From NCBI RefSeq assembly GCF_014649495.1, contig NZ_BMTD01000009.1, positions 124,001-188,000 on the forward strand: a DNA stretch of 64,000 nucleotides, read 5' to 3'. The stretch is from Streptomyces filipinensis. Lineage in GTDB: Bacteria; Actinomycetota; Actinomycetes; Streptomycetales; Streptomycetaceae. Position numbers and translations under genes: made by a program. Under the pieces are notes generated by a model. It was not told where the DNA came from. It searched no databases and worked only from the letters and a program-made list of their open reading frames with translations. Positions 25,034-33,148 of this stretch are shown piece by piece; positions within the stretch are counted from its first letter, which is position 1, and every line of letters starts with the position of its first letter.

Positions 25034-26012
25034 GGCCGACGGCCTCCTTCCGCTGCTCGTCGTTGCTGTTCTGCTCGTCTGTCCCGGTGAACACCTCGGA
25101 GATGTGGTGCCGGCGCTGCTCCATGCGCACCAGGCCGAGCCCGAGGTCGGCGACGACGTCCCGGACCAGGTCGTAGGTCTCCTCGCCCTGGGCGGTCAGC
25201 AGCAGGATGTGTCCGGCGCCCGGCAGGCCCGCGCCCTCGGCGTGGGTGTCCACCCCGCGCGCGTGGAGCGCGTCGCGGACGGCGCGGGTGCCGTCGGGGT
25301 GGGCGTCGCTGTCGGTGACCTCGATCGCGAGCGTGGTCGTGGTCTGTGTGAAGTCGGTGGTGGAGCTGGAGCGCAGCAGCTTGCCGCCGTCGATGACGAC
25401 GACGTGGTCGCAGGTCCGTTCCAGTTCGCCCAGCAGGTGGGAGGTGACCAGGACCGAGATGCCGAAGTCGGTGTGGATACGGCGGATCAGGCCCAGCATC
25501 TCGTCGCGGCCGACCGGGTCGAGGCCGTTGGTCGGCTCGTCCAGGAACACCAGCTGCGGGTCGTGCACCAGCGCCTGGGCGAGCTTCACCCGCTGCTTCA
25601 TGCCGGTCGAGTAGCCGCCGATGGGGCGGTAGCGCTCCTCGTACAGGCCGACGTGGCGCAGGGTGTCCGCGGTGCGCTCACGCGCGGCGGTGGGCGGCAG
25701 GCCGGACATGCGTGCCATGTGGACGACGAACTCGGTGGCCGAGACGTCGGGCGGCAGGCAGTCGTGCTCCGGCATGTAGCCGACGCGCTCGCGGATGGCG
25801 CCGCCCTGGGTGGCGACGTCGAGGCCGAGCACCTCGGCGCGGCCCTCGCTGGCGGGGGACAGACCCAGCAGGATCTTGATCAGGGTGGACTTGCCGGCGC
25901 CGTTGGCTCCGACGAGTCCGGTCACACCGGGTCCGATGTCCACGGACAGCCGGTCGAGCGCGGTCACCCGGGGGAACCGCTTGCTCAGGCTTTCGGTCGC
26001 GATCACAGTCAC
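25023..26012 (-). CDS. ABC transporter ATPase (first system)
   Basis: 329 residues. Walker A GANGAGKSTLIK, signature YSTGMKQRVKLAQA, Walker B LVFLDEPTNGLDP, H-loop in VTSHLLGE. A C-terminal regulatory domain of about 90 residues ends in EVFTGTDEQ. Start GTG 26012 has no ribosome site, so the message may be leaderless; GTG 26006 is an alternative. First gene of the four-gene ABC operon, which has two ATPase-permease pairs, suggesting duplication or a heteromeric exporter. Confidence 0.91.
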   Translation of the reverse strand: MTVIATESLSKRFPRVTALDRLSVDIGPGVTGLVGANGAGKSTLIKILLGLSPASEGRAEVLGLDVATQGGAIRERVGYMPEHDCLPPDVSATEFVVHMARMSGLPPTAARERTADTLRHVGLYEERYRPIGGYSTGMKQRVKLAQALVHDPQLVFLDEPTNGLDPVGRDEMLGLIRRIHTDFGISVLVTSHLLGELERTCDHVVVIDGGKLLRSSSTTDFTQTTTTLAIEVTDSDAHPDGTRAVRDALHARGVDTHAEGAGLPGAGHILLLTAQGEETYDLVRDVVADLGLGLVRMEQRRHHISEVFTGTDEQNSNDEQRKEAVGHGG

Positions 26013-26127
26013 GTCTACGACGGTAGTGATCCGGGCCCCGGCGGTCGTCAGACCTCAGAGCCGTCTTCGCGTCAGCCCCAGGTATTACGGGGCCCTAGGG
26101 GACACCCTGCCCAAGGGTCACCGCGCG

Positions 26128-26136
26128 TTGTCCACA
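26128..26136 (+). other. Perfect DnaA box in divergent ABC/M24 promoter region
   Basis: TTGTCCACA, followed by GGCC. It lies in the 265-bp gap 26013-26277 between the ABC operon and the M24 peptidase gene, which also contains a TTGAC (26153) element and AT-richer sequence near 26165-26200 suggesting promoters. Confidence 0.55.
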
Positions 26137-26277
26137 GGCCGCGGACCCGCCTATTGACGCCGCCTCTAACAACTGTCACATTCACCAGTGTCAAGTTACG
26201 GACACGTACGGCGGTCGACGCGACCCCGCGCCGAGTGGACGCGTGGGCGAGTCGGCGGCACGACGGGACGGGGCGGC

Positions 26278-27120
26278 ATGACGACGGCAGTGAGCGGCGA
26301 ACTCTCCGTGGAGCTCGAAGGGTTCAGGCGGGTGCAGCGCCTCGCCTACGCGTGCGCGGAGGCGGTCGCGGCGCGGCTGCGGCCGGGTGTGACCGAGCGT
26401 GAGGCGGCGCGGATGCAGCGGGAGTGGCTGCGCGAGCGCGGGGTGCGGGACTGGTTCCATCTGCCCTTCGCCTGGTTCGGCGACCGCACGGCGTTCGCGG
26501 GCTTCCGCATACCCCTGCAGTTCTTCCCCACCGACCGCGCCCTGGCACCCGGGATGCCGTTCATCCTGGACATGGCCCCGGTCTACGAGGGATACACGGC
26601 GGACATCGGCTACTCGGGCTCACTCGGCGTGAACCCGGTGCAGGACCGGCTGACGGCCGACCTGGAGGCGCACCGGGAGCTGATCCTGCGGGAGGTGCGC
26701 GAGCGGCGCCCGCTGCGCGAGATCTACGAGGACGTGGACCGGCTGATGGTCCGCCAGGGCTACGCCAACCGGCATCGCGCGTATCCCTTCGGGGTGATCG
26801 CCCACAAGGTGGACCGGGTGAAGCAGCGCCGCTTCTCCCCCCGCCTCTTCGGCTTCGGCACGCAGTCCCTGAAGGGGCTGGCCGCCGACGCGCTGCACGG
26901 CCACCGCGAGGGCTGGTCCCCGCTGTGGTCGCCGTACCGCTTCTCGGACCACCCGCCGCAGCCGGGCCTGTGGGCGGTCGAACCGCACCTCGGCTTCCGG
27001 GGCACGGGCGCGAAGTTCGAGGAGATCCTCGTGGTCACCGACTCGAAGGACCCCGGGGAGAGCGCCTTCTGGCTGGACGACGATCTGCCGCACGTGCGGC
27101 GCTGGGCGGAGGAGAAGTGA
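26278..27120 (+). CDS. M24 metallopeptidase-family protein (aminopeptidase-P-like)
   Basis: 280 residues from ATG 26278 (MTTAVSGELSVELEGF). The pita-bread fold is recognisable: RLRPGVTEREAARMQREWL, FILDMAPVYEGYTADIGYSG (Asp metal ligands in LDMAP and ADIGY), ANRHRAYPFGVIAHKV and WAVEPHLGF (Glu). HKV replaces the usual GTGHGIG and the last Glu motif reads AKFEEILVV, so the site is divergent. This gene overlaps the EphD-like fusion by 4 bp and the MerR gene follows, suggesting one operon. Whether it is a peptidase or a creatinase-like binding protein is open. Confidence 0.82.
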   Translation: MTTAVSGELSVELEGFRRVQRLAYACAEAVAARLRPGVTEREAARMQREWLRERGVRDWFHLPFAWFGDRTAFAGFRIPLQFFPTDRALAPGMPFILDMAPVYEGYTADIGYSGSLGVNPVQDRLTADLEAHRELILREVRERRPLREIYEDVDRLMVRQGYANRHRAYPFGVIAHKVDRVKQRRFSPRLFGFGTQSLKGLAADALHGHREGWSPLWSPYRFSDHPPQPGLWAVEPHLGFRGTGAKFEEILVVTDSKDPGESAFWLDDDLPHVRRWAEEK

Positions 27121-28907
27121 CGGCGGACGGGACGGGAGAGGTGACGGCGGACGTGACGCTGAAGGGGGCGCGGGAGCGCCGGGTGGCGACCGGCGGGGTG
27201 GAGCTGTGCGTGGCCGAGCTGGGTGACCCCGGGCAGCCCACGGTGGTGCTGGTGCACGGCTACCCGGACAGCAAGGAGGTCTGGTCGGAGGTCGCCGTCC
27301 GCCTGGCCGACCGCTTCCACGTGGTCCTGTACGACGTCCGGGGCCACGGCCGCTCCACGGCGCCCGAGCCGCTGCGCGGCGGCTTCACCCTCGCCAAGCT
27401 CACGGACGACTTCCTCGCCGTCGTGGACGCGGTCAGCCCGGACCGCCCGGTGCACCTGGTGGGGCACGACTGGGGCTCCGTGCAGTCCTGGGAGTTCGTG
27501 ACGGTCGGCCGTACCGAGGGCCGTATCGCCTCCTTCACGTCGATGTCCGGGCCGTCCCTGGACCACTTCGGGCACTGGATCAACGCGCGCGTGAAGCGTC
27601 CGACACCCCGCCGGGTGGGCCAGCTCCTCGGCCAGGGCGCCAAGTCCTGGTACGTGTACCTGCTGCACACACCGGTCCTGCCCGAGCTGGCCTGGCGGGG
27701 CCCGCTCGGCAGGCGCTGGCCGAAGATCCTCCAGCGGGTGGAGAAGGTCCCCGCCGGCGGCTATCCGACCGCCTCGCTGCCCTCCGACGCGGCACACGGC
27801 GCCTGGCTGTACCGCGACAACGTCCGCGCCCGACTGAGGCGGCCGCGCCCCGACGCCTACGCGCACGCGCCCGTGCAGCTCATCACGCCCCAGGGCGACG
27901 CGTTCCTCTCCGAGCGCCTCTACGACGACCTGGAGCAGTGGGTGCCGCAGCTGACCCGGCGCACGCTTCCGGCCAAGCACTGGATCCCGCGCACCCGGCC
28001 CGATCAGCTGGCCTCCTGGATCGAGGAGTTCGTCATGTCCGTGGAGGGCGGCCGTCCCGGGCCGAGGGCCACCGGCCGCCACGCCGACCGGTTCGGCGGC
28101 CAGTTGGTGCTGATCACCGGCGCGGGCAGCGGCATCGGCCGGGCCACGGCGTTCGCGTTCGCGGAGGCGGGCGCGCGCGTGGTGGCCGTCGACCGCGACG
28201 CCGAGGCCGCGCTCCGCACCGCCGAGCTGTCCCGGCTCGTCGGCGCCCGAGAGGCATGGGCGGAGACGGCCGACGTCTCCGACGAGCAGGCGATGGAGAA
28301 GCTCGCCGAGAAGGTGCACCGCGCGTACGGCGTGCTGGACGTGCTGGTCAACAACGCGGGCATCGGTCTGTCGGGATCGTTCTTCGCCACCACGTCCGAC
28401 GACTGGCGCAGGGTCCTCGACGTGAACCTGTGGGGCGTGATCCACGGCTGCCGGCTCTTCGGCGGGCGGATGGCCGACCGCGGCCAGGGCGGCCACATCG
28501 TCAACATCGCCTCGGCGGCGGCCTTCCAGCCTTCCCGGGCCCTGCCCGCCTACAGCACGTCCAAGGCGGCGGTGCTGATGCTCTCCGAGTGCCTGCGCGC
28601 GGAACTCGCCGGTCAGGGCATCGGTGTGACGGCGATCTGTCCCGGCATCGTCAACACCGGCATCACCTCCACGGCCCGCTTCGCCGGTGTGGACGAGGCG
28701 GAGGAGCGCCGCCGCCGGAAGAGCTCGGCCCGCCTGTACGGCATGCGCAACTACCCGCCGGAGAAGGTGGCCGAGGCGATCCTGGACGCCGTGGTCCGGA
28801 ACCGGGCGGTCGTCCCGGTGACCCCCGAGGCGCGCGGCGCGCACCTCATGTCCCGTTTCCTGCCAGGGGCGTTGCGACGGATCGCGCGGGTGGAGCCGAG
28901 GCTGTGA
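27117..28907 (+). CDS. EphD-like fusion: alpha/beta epoxide hydrolase plus SDR oxidoreductase
   Basis: 596 residues from GTG 27117 (GTGA overlap with the M24 stop; GGAGGAG just before). Residues about 20-305 form an alpha/beta hydrolase with HGYPDSKEVW (oxyanion) and LVGHDWGSVQ, where the nucleophile is Asp, as in epoxide hydrolases. Residues about 325-596 are a short-chain dehydrogenase: LITGAGSGIGRATAFAFAE (NAD(P) site), NNAGIG, and PAYSTSKAAV (YxxxK). The same layout and length describe Mycobacterium tuberculosis EphD. Substrate here unknown; Streptomyces lack mycolic acids. Confidence 0.87.
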   Translation: MTADGTGEVTADVTLKGARERRVATGGVELCVAELGDPGQPTVVLVHGYPDSKEVWSEVAVRLADRFHVVLYDVRGHGRSTAPEPLRGGFTLAKLTDDFLAVVDAVSPDRPVHLVGHDWGSVQSWEFVTVGRTEGRIASFTSMSGPSLDHFGHWINARVKRPTPRRVGQLLGQGAKSWYVYLLHTPVLPELAWRGPLGRRWPKILQRVEKVPAGGYPTASLPSDAAHGAWLYRDNVRARLRRPRPDAYAHAPVQLITPQGDAFLSERLYDDLEQWVPQLTRRTLPAKHWIPRTRPDQLASWIEEFVMSVEGGRPGPRATGRHADRFGGQLVLITGAGSGIGRATAFAFAEAGARVVAVDRDAEAALRTAELSRLVGAREAWAETADVSDEQAMEKLAEKVHRAYGVLDVLVNNAGIGLSGSFFATTSDDWRRVLDVNLWGVIHGCRLFGGRMADRGQGGHIVNIASAAAFQPSRALPAYSTSKAAVLMLSECLRAELAGQGIGVTAICPGIVNTGITSTARFAGVDEAEERRRRKSSARLYGMRNYPPEKVAEAILDAVVRNRAVVPVTPEARGAHLMSRFLPGALRRIARVEPRL

Positions 28908-28908
28908 C

Positions 28909-29856
28909 ATGACCGATCCGCCACCACCGCGGACCTACCGCATCGAGGACCTCGCCCACCACACCGCCACCACGGTCCGGACCATCCGCGCCTACCAGGA
29001 CCGCGGTCTGCTGCCCCGGCCCGAGCGCCGGGGGCGGGCCAACGTCTACTCCGAGGCGCATGTCACCCGGCTCCACCAGATCGCCCTTCTCCTCGACCGC
29101 GGGTACACGCTGGCCTCGATCAAGGAGTTGCTGGACGCCTGGGACACCGGCCGTGGCCTGGGCGGGGTGCTCGGTCTGGTCACCGAGGTGGACGGGCCGT
29201 GGACGGACGAGCGCCCCGACCGCGTCACCCGCGCCGAACTGGACGCCCGCTTCGGCGGCACGTCCGACGACGACGCCGTGGGCGAGGCGGTCGAACTCGG
29301 TGTGCTGGAGCGGGTCGACGGTGACCCCGACACGTTCCTCGTACCGAGCCCCCAAGAGCTCTCCGTGGCCGTGGAGTTGCACGCCGCCGGGGTTCCGCTG
29401 TCCGCGATCTCGGACCATCTGCGGGAGTTGAGAGGACAGGTCGAGCACATCGCCGCCCGCTTCCTGGAGTTCACCACCGAGTACGTCTTCGGGCGCTACC
29501 TGGACGATCCCGGACGACGCACGGACGCGCACGCGGCGGAGGCCGCCTCGCTCGTGCGCCGGCTGCGTCCGCTGGCCCAGCAGACGGTGGACGCCGAACT
29601 GGCGCGTGCCATGCGCTCCTTGGCGACCCGGCAGCTGCGCACGCGCCTGGGGGCGGAGCGGTCCGTGGAAGCACGATCCGGCGTACGATCCGTCTCGTTG
29701 CCCGCCCGGACGATCGACGCCGTGGAAGGGCTCGTTGGGCGCGCACATGTCTCCGAGTTCGTCGCACTGGCGGCCGAACGGGAGGTCATGGCCCGCGCGT
29801 TGAACGAGCTGGCCGCAGACGCCGTACTGGGGAACGAAGTTCGTGAATCACCTTAA
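28909..29856 (+). CDS. MerR-family transcriptional regulator
   Basis: 315 residues. Starts one base after the previous stop at ATG 28909. The N-terminal MerR winged helix is TYRIEDLAHHTATTVRTIRAYQDRGLLP followed by ANVYSEAHVTRLHQIALLLDRGYTLASIKELLD. The C-terminal half (about 120-315) is Ala/Glu/Arg-rich and helical, with LSAISDHLRELRGQVEHIAARF resembling a long dimerisation coiled coil; there are no obvious metal Cys residues, so it probably senses an organic ligand. Likely regulates the M24/EphD-like operon it closes. Ends at TAA 29854-29856. Confidence 0.88.
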   Translation: MTDPPPPRTYRIEDLAHHTATTVRTIRAYQDRGLLPRPERRGRANVYSEAHVTRLHQIALLLDRGYTLASIKELLDAWDTGRGLGGVLGLVTEVDGPWTDERPDRVTRAELDARFGGTSDDDAVGEAVELGVLERVDGDPDTFLVPSPQELSVAVELHAAGVPLSAISDHLRELRGQVEHIAARFLEFTTEYVFGRYLDDPGRRTDAHAAEAASLVRRLRPLAQQTVDAELARAMRSLATRQLRTRLGAERSVEARSGVRSVSLPARTIDAVEGLVGRAHVSEFVALAAEREVMARALNELAADAVLGNEVRESP

Positions 29857-29868
29857 AGCGTGCACCAC

Positions 29869-29922
29869 TTGTCCACAGATTCACCAATTCCCCTGTGGAT
29901 AACTCTTGTTGGTTGTGGATCA
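29869..29922. other. DnaA boxes before kptA
   Basis: TTGTCCACA at 29869-29877 (plus), the complement of TTATCCACA at 29894-29902, and a weaker TGTGGATCA at 29914-29922. They occupy the 121-bp MerR-kptA gap, which is AT-rich compared with its flanks. Confidence 0.6.
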
Positions 29923-29977
29923 AACCTACGAACAAAAACAACCTGCGTGATCCGCGTCTCTCCCTCACGCTGGGCGT

Positions 29978-30562
29978 ATGGACGGACGATACGCCAGACG
30001 GCACGACGGACGATACGACGAAAGACGCACCGTGAAGGTGTCGAAGTACCTCTCCAAACACCTGCGTCACCAGCCGGAACGGATCGGTCTCCGCCTGGAC
30101 CCGGGCGGCTGGGTGGAGATCGACACGCTGATCGCCGCGGCCGCCGCCCACGGCTTCCGGTTCACCCGCGAGGAACTCGACCACGTGGTGGCCACCAACG
30201 ACAAGCAGCGCTTCGCGATCGAGGGCACCAGGATCCGGGCCAGCCAGGGCCACAGCGTCGAGGTCGACCTCGGCCTGCCCCCGGCGACCCCGCCGGCGTA
30301 CCTCTACCACGGGACCGTCGCCCGGAACCTGGACGCGATCCGTGCCGGCGGCCTCAGACCCATGAGCCGGCACGACGTCCACCTCTCGGCCGACCGGGAG
30401 ACAGCCGGCCGGGTCGGCGCCCGCCGCGGCCGCCCCGTGGTGCTCACCGTCGACGCCGGCGCCATGCACCGCGACGGCCATGTGTTCCACGTCAGCGCCA
30501 ACGGAGTCTGGCTGACGAAAGCCGTACCACCGCGCTACCTGCGCTTTCCAGGGCCCCGCTGA
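29978..30562 (+). CDS. kptA: RNA 2'-phosphotransferase, KptA/Tpt1 family
   Basis: 194 residues from ATG 29978; GTG 30031 is an alternative. In eukaryotes Tpt1 moves the 2'-phosphate left by tRNA splicing onto NAD+. Family motifs are present in order: VSKYLSKHLRHQP, NDKQRFAIEGTRIRASQGHS, LYHGT, HLSADRETA and NGVWLTKAVPP, with the conserved Arg-His-Arg-Arg set. Bacteria lack the splicing ligase that makes such ends, so the native role (RNA repair, NAD-capped or ADP-ribosylated nucleic acid) is unsettled. Monocistronic-looking, after a DnaA-box region. Confidence 0.9.
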   Translation: MDGRYARRHDGRYDERRTVKVSKYLSKHLRHQPERIGLRLDPGGWVEIDTLIAAAAAHGFRFTREELDHVVATNDKQRFAIEGTRIRASQGHSVEVDLGLPPATPPAYLYHGTVARNLDAIRAGGLRPMSRHDVHLSADRETAGRVGARRGRPVVLTVDAGAMHRDGHVFHVSANGVWLTKAVPPRYLRFPGPR

Positions 30563-30597
30563 GACGGGGAGCCGGTCCACGGGCCATGATCAGTGGT

Positions 30598-31056
30598 ATG
30601 GACCACTGGGACGAGCACCTGCCGACCACCGAGGCCGCCGTCACCGCGCTGCGCGCCCTCGCCGCCCACTACGCGCGCGAGATCGAGGTGACCCATGACA
30701 TCGGCGCCGACCAGACCTCCCGCCGCAGCTCCGCGGCCATCGGCGCGACCACGGACCCCGACGGCTCCCTGCCCCATGAGGCGTACGTCGAGTTCGGCGG
30801 CGTACCGCGGGTGAGCGTGCGGCTCTACCCCGAGGACGACGCGCTGATCACGGTCGAGGGCGTCGAGTGCCCCGACATCCCGCGCGACGACGTGCCCGCC
30901 TTCCTCCGCTCCGTCTTCGGGGACCTCGCCCATGTCAGGGCGCGCCGCTTCCCGCCCGGCTACCGCCTCGTCGTCCCGCTGCCCGGCGACCGCACACACA
31001 AGGAGCACCTCCCGATGATCCTGCTCAGTCCGTGGCTGAGCAGCCGCGTTCGGTGA
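30598..31056 (+). CDS. Conserved hypothetical protein
   Basis: 152 residues from ATG 30598 (MDHWDEHLPTTEAAVTALRALAAHYAREIEVTH); ATG 30586 is in frame as well. Small, acidic, no signal or membrane segment, no cysteine-rich site apart from VECPDIPRDDVP. The middle has an AYVEFGG...VSVRLYPEDDALITVEG beta pattern, and the end MILLSPWLSSRVR is hydrophobic. I do not recognise the family. It sits between kptA and an LLM oxidoreductase on the same strand. Confidence 0.7.
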   Translation: MDHWDEHLPTTEAAVTALRALAAHYAREIEVTHDIGADQTSRRSSAAIGATTDPDGSLPHEAYVEFGGVPRVSVRLYPEDDALITVEGVECPDIPRDDVPAFLRSVFGDLAHVRARRFPPGYRLVVPLPGDRTHKEHLPMILLSPWLSSRVR

Positions 31057-31098
31057 CCGTTTGCTCCGTTCCCGACGGGCCCGCTTACCCTCGAACGC

Positions 31099-32010
31099 AT
31101 GAGTCTGCGTCTGAGCACCGTGATCCTGCCCTACCGCCGCTGGAACGAAGGCGGTCGTTCGGCCTGGGTACGGGCCGAGCAGCTCGGCTTCCACACCGCG
31201 TACACCTACGACCACCTGTCCTGGCGCAGCTTCCGTGACGGGCCCTGGTTCGGCGCGGTCCCGACGCTGACCGCCGCCGCCGGTGTCACCGAGCGGCTGC
31301 GCCTCGGCACGCTGGTGACCTCACCGAACTTCCGGCACCCGGTGACCCTCGCCAAGGAGCTGATCTCCCTCGACGACATCTCCGGCGGCCGGATCACCCT
31401 GGGCATCGGCGCCGGCGGCACCGGTTTCGACGCGACGGCCCTGTTGAACAGCAGCGAGGAGCCGTGGAGTGCACGCGAGCGCGCGGACCGGCTCGCCGAG
31501 TTCGTGCCGCTGCTGGACCGGTTGCTCACCGAGGACGCGGTGACCCAGGAGGGACGCTTCTACTCGGCGCACGAGGCGCGGAACATCCCCGGCTGTGTGC
31601 AGCGGCCCCGGCTGCCGTTCGCGGTGGCGGCCACCGGCCCGCGCGGCCTCCGGCTCGCCGCACGGCACGGGCAGGCCTGGGTGACCACCGGCGACCCCAA
31701 GCTGTACGAGTCCGGCACCCCGGAGCAGTCCGTGGCGGCCCTGCGCGGGCAGATCGCCAAGCTGTCCGACGCCTGCGCGGACGCCGGGCGGGACATGGCC
31801 GGCCTGGACAAGATCCTGCTCACGGGCTTCACCCCGGACCGTGCCCGGCCGCTTCAGTCCCTGGACGCCTTCGTGGACTTCGCCGGCCGCCACCAGGAGC
31901 TGGGTTTCACCGAGCTCGTGATCCACTGGCCCATCCCCGACTCCGACTTCGCCGCGGACGAGAAGGTCTTCGAGCAGATCGCGATGGAGGGCCTGGCCCA
32001 GCTGGGCTGA
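31099..32010 (+). CDS. LLM-class flavin/F420-dependent oxidoreductase
   Basis: 303 residues, ATG 31099. A TIM-barrel luciferase-like monooxygenase fold: LSTVILPYRRWNEGGRSAWVRAEQLGFHTAYTYDH at the N-terminus, VTERLRLGTLVTSPNFRHPVTLAKELISLDDISGGRITLGIGAGG (the strongest family signature), and PRLPFAVAATGPRGLRLAARHGQAWVTTG. Cofactor could be FMN or F420; in Streptomyces F420 is common. Substrate unknown. Confidence 0.88.
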   Translation: MSLRLSTVILPYRRWNEGGRSAWVRAEQLGFHTAYTYDHLSWRSFRDGPWFGAVPTLTAAAGVTERLRLGTLVTSPNFRHPVTLAKELISLDDISGGRITLGIGAGGTGFDATALLNSSEEPWSARERADRLAEFVPLLDRLLTEDAVTQEGRFYSAHEARNIPGCVQRPRLPFAVAATGPRGLRLAARHGQAWVTTGDPKLYESGTPEQSVAALRGQIAKLSDACADAGRDMAGLDKILLTGFTPDRARPLQSLDAFVDFAGRHQELGFTELVIHWPIPDSDFAADEKVFEQIAMEGLAQLG

Positions 32011-32074
32011 CGAGCGCCCGAACTGACGGACGAGGGAGCTGCCGGGTGTCTCGGCCGAGGTTTCCTGTGCTGAC

Positions 32075-32098
32075 CAGCGCCCGCGCCGACGGGCGTTG
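32075..32098 (+). terminator. Hairpin after LLM gene
   Basis: CAGCGCCCG (32075-32083) pairs with CGGGCGTTG (32090-32098) with one G-T pair and a 6-nt loop, 65 bp beyond the stop and before the next HAD gene. Confidence 0.45.
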
Positions 32099-32167
32099 AG
32101 CGTCATCTGTGTCTCATCTGTGCGCAGTCCCGCACGACCGTGCTGGCATATGCGCGAGAATGGCCGG

Positions 32168-33037
32168 GTGACCTCAGCGACCAGACAGCCCGGGACCCCG
32201 TCCGCCGCCGTACGGCCGCGGCTGATCGCCACCGACCTCGACGGAACGCTGCTGCGGGACGACAAGTCCGTCTCACCGCGCACGGTCGCCGCGTTGGCCG
32301 CCGCGGAGGAGGCGGGCATCGAGGTCTTCTTCGTCACCGGCCGCCCCGCCCGCTGGATGAACGTCGTCAGCGACCACGTTCACGGCCACGGCCTGGCGAT
32401 CTGCGGCAACGGCGCCGCCGTGGTCGACCTGCACGGCGGCCCCGGCGCCCACCGCTTCGTGAAGGTGCGTGAACTGGCCCGCGAGAACGCCCTGGACGCC
32501 GTAGGGCTGCTGCGCGAGGCGGCACCCGGCACGGTGTTCGCGGTCGAGCAGACGTACGGCTTCCACCAGGAGCCGAACTACCCCAAGCTGCACCTGGAGA
32601 TACCGGACAACCTCCTGCCGGCCGAGCAACTCCTCGCCCCCGACGGCCCGGACGCCGACCAGCCCGTCCTCAAGATCCTGGCCTACCACCCGGACCTCGA
32701 CCCGGACGCCTTCCTCACCCTCGCCCGGCTCGCGATCGGCGACCGTGCCAACGTCACCCGGTCCAGCCCCAGCGCCCTGCTGGAACTGAGCGGCCCCGAC
32801 GTCTCCAAGGCCAGCACGCTCGCGCTGTGCTGCGCCGAGCGCGGTATCTCGCACGAGGAGGTCGTCGCCTTCGGTGACATGCCCAACGACGTCGAGATGC
32901 TGACCTGGGCCGGCCACTCCTACGCGATGGGCAACGCCCACCCGGACGTCATCGCCGCCGCGTCGGGCCGTACGGTCGCCAACAACGAGGACGGCGTCGC
33001 GATCGTCATCGAGCAACTGCTGGCGGAAGGCTCCTGA
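32168..33037 (+). CDS. Cof-type HAD phosphatase (second copy)
   Basis: 289 residues from GTG 32168 (VTSATRQPGTPSAAV); ATG 32150 gives six more residues and cannot be ruled out. Motifs: LIATDLDGTLLRDDKSV, FFVTGRPARWM, and VVAFGDMPNDVEMLTWAG. A C2B cap lies between. Resembles the protein encoded after serS, so the two are probably paralogous sugar-phosphate or cofactor-phosphate phosphatases. Convergent with cydDC. Confidence 0.88.
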   Translation: MTSATRQPGTPSAAVRPRLIATDLDGTLLRDDKSVSPRTVAALAAAEEAGIEVFFVTGRPARWMNVVSDHVHGHGLAICGNGAAVVDLHGGPGAHRFVKVRELARENALDAVGLLREAAPGTVFAVEQTYGFHQEPNYPKLHLEIPDNLLPAEQLLAPDGPDADQPVLKILAYHPDLDPDAFLTLARLAIGDRANVTRSSPSALLELSGPDVSKASTLALCCAERGISHEEVVAFGDMPNDVEMLTWAGHSYAMGNAHPDVIAAASGRTVANNEDGVAIVIEQLLAEGS

Positions 33038-33148
33038 CCGCAGCGGCCACCGGCACGGTGGGAGCGACGGTGCGCCCGAGCCTGAGGGCCGGGGCGAGCG
33101 GCCACGCGCCGGTACCGGGCCGGAGTGCCGGTCACCCCACCGGGCCGG

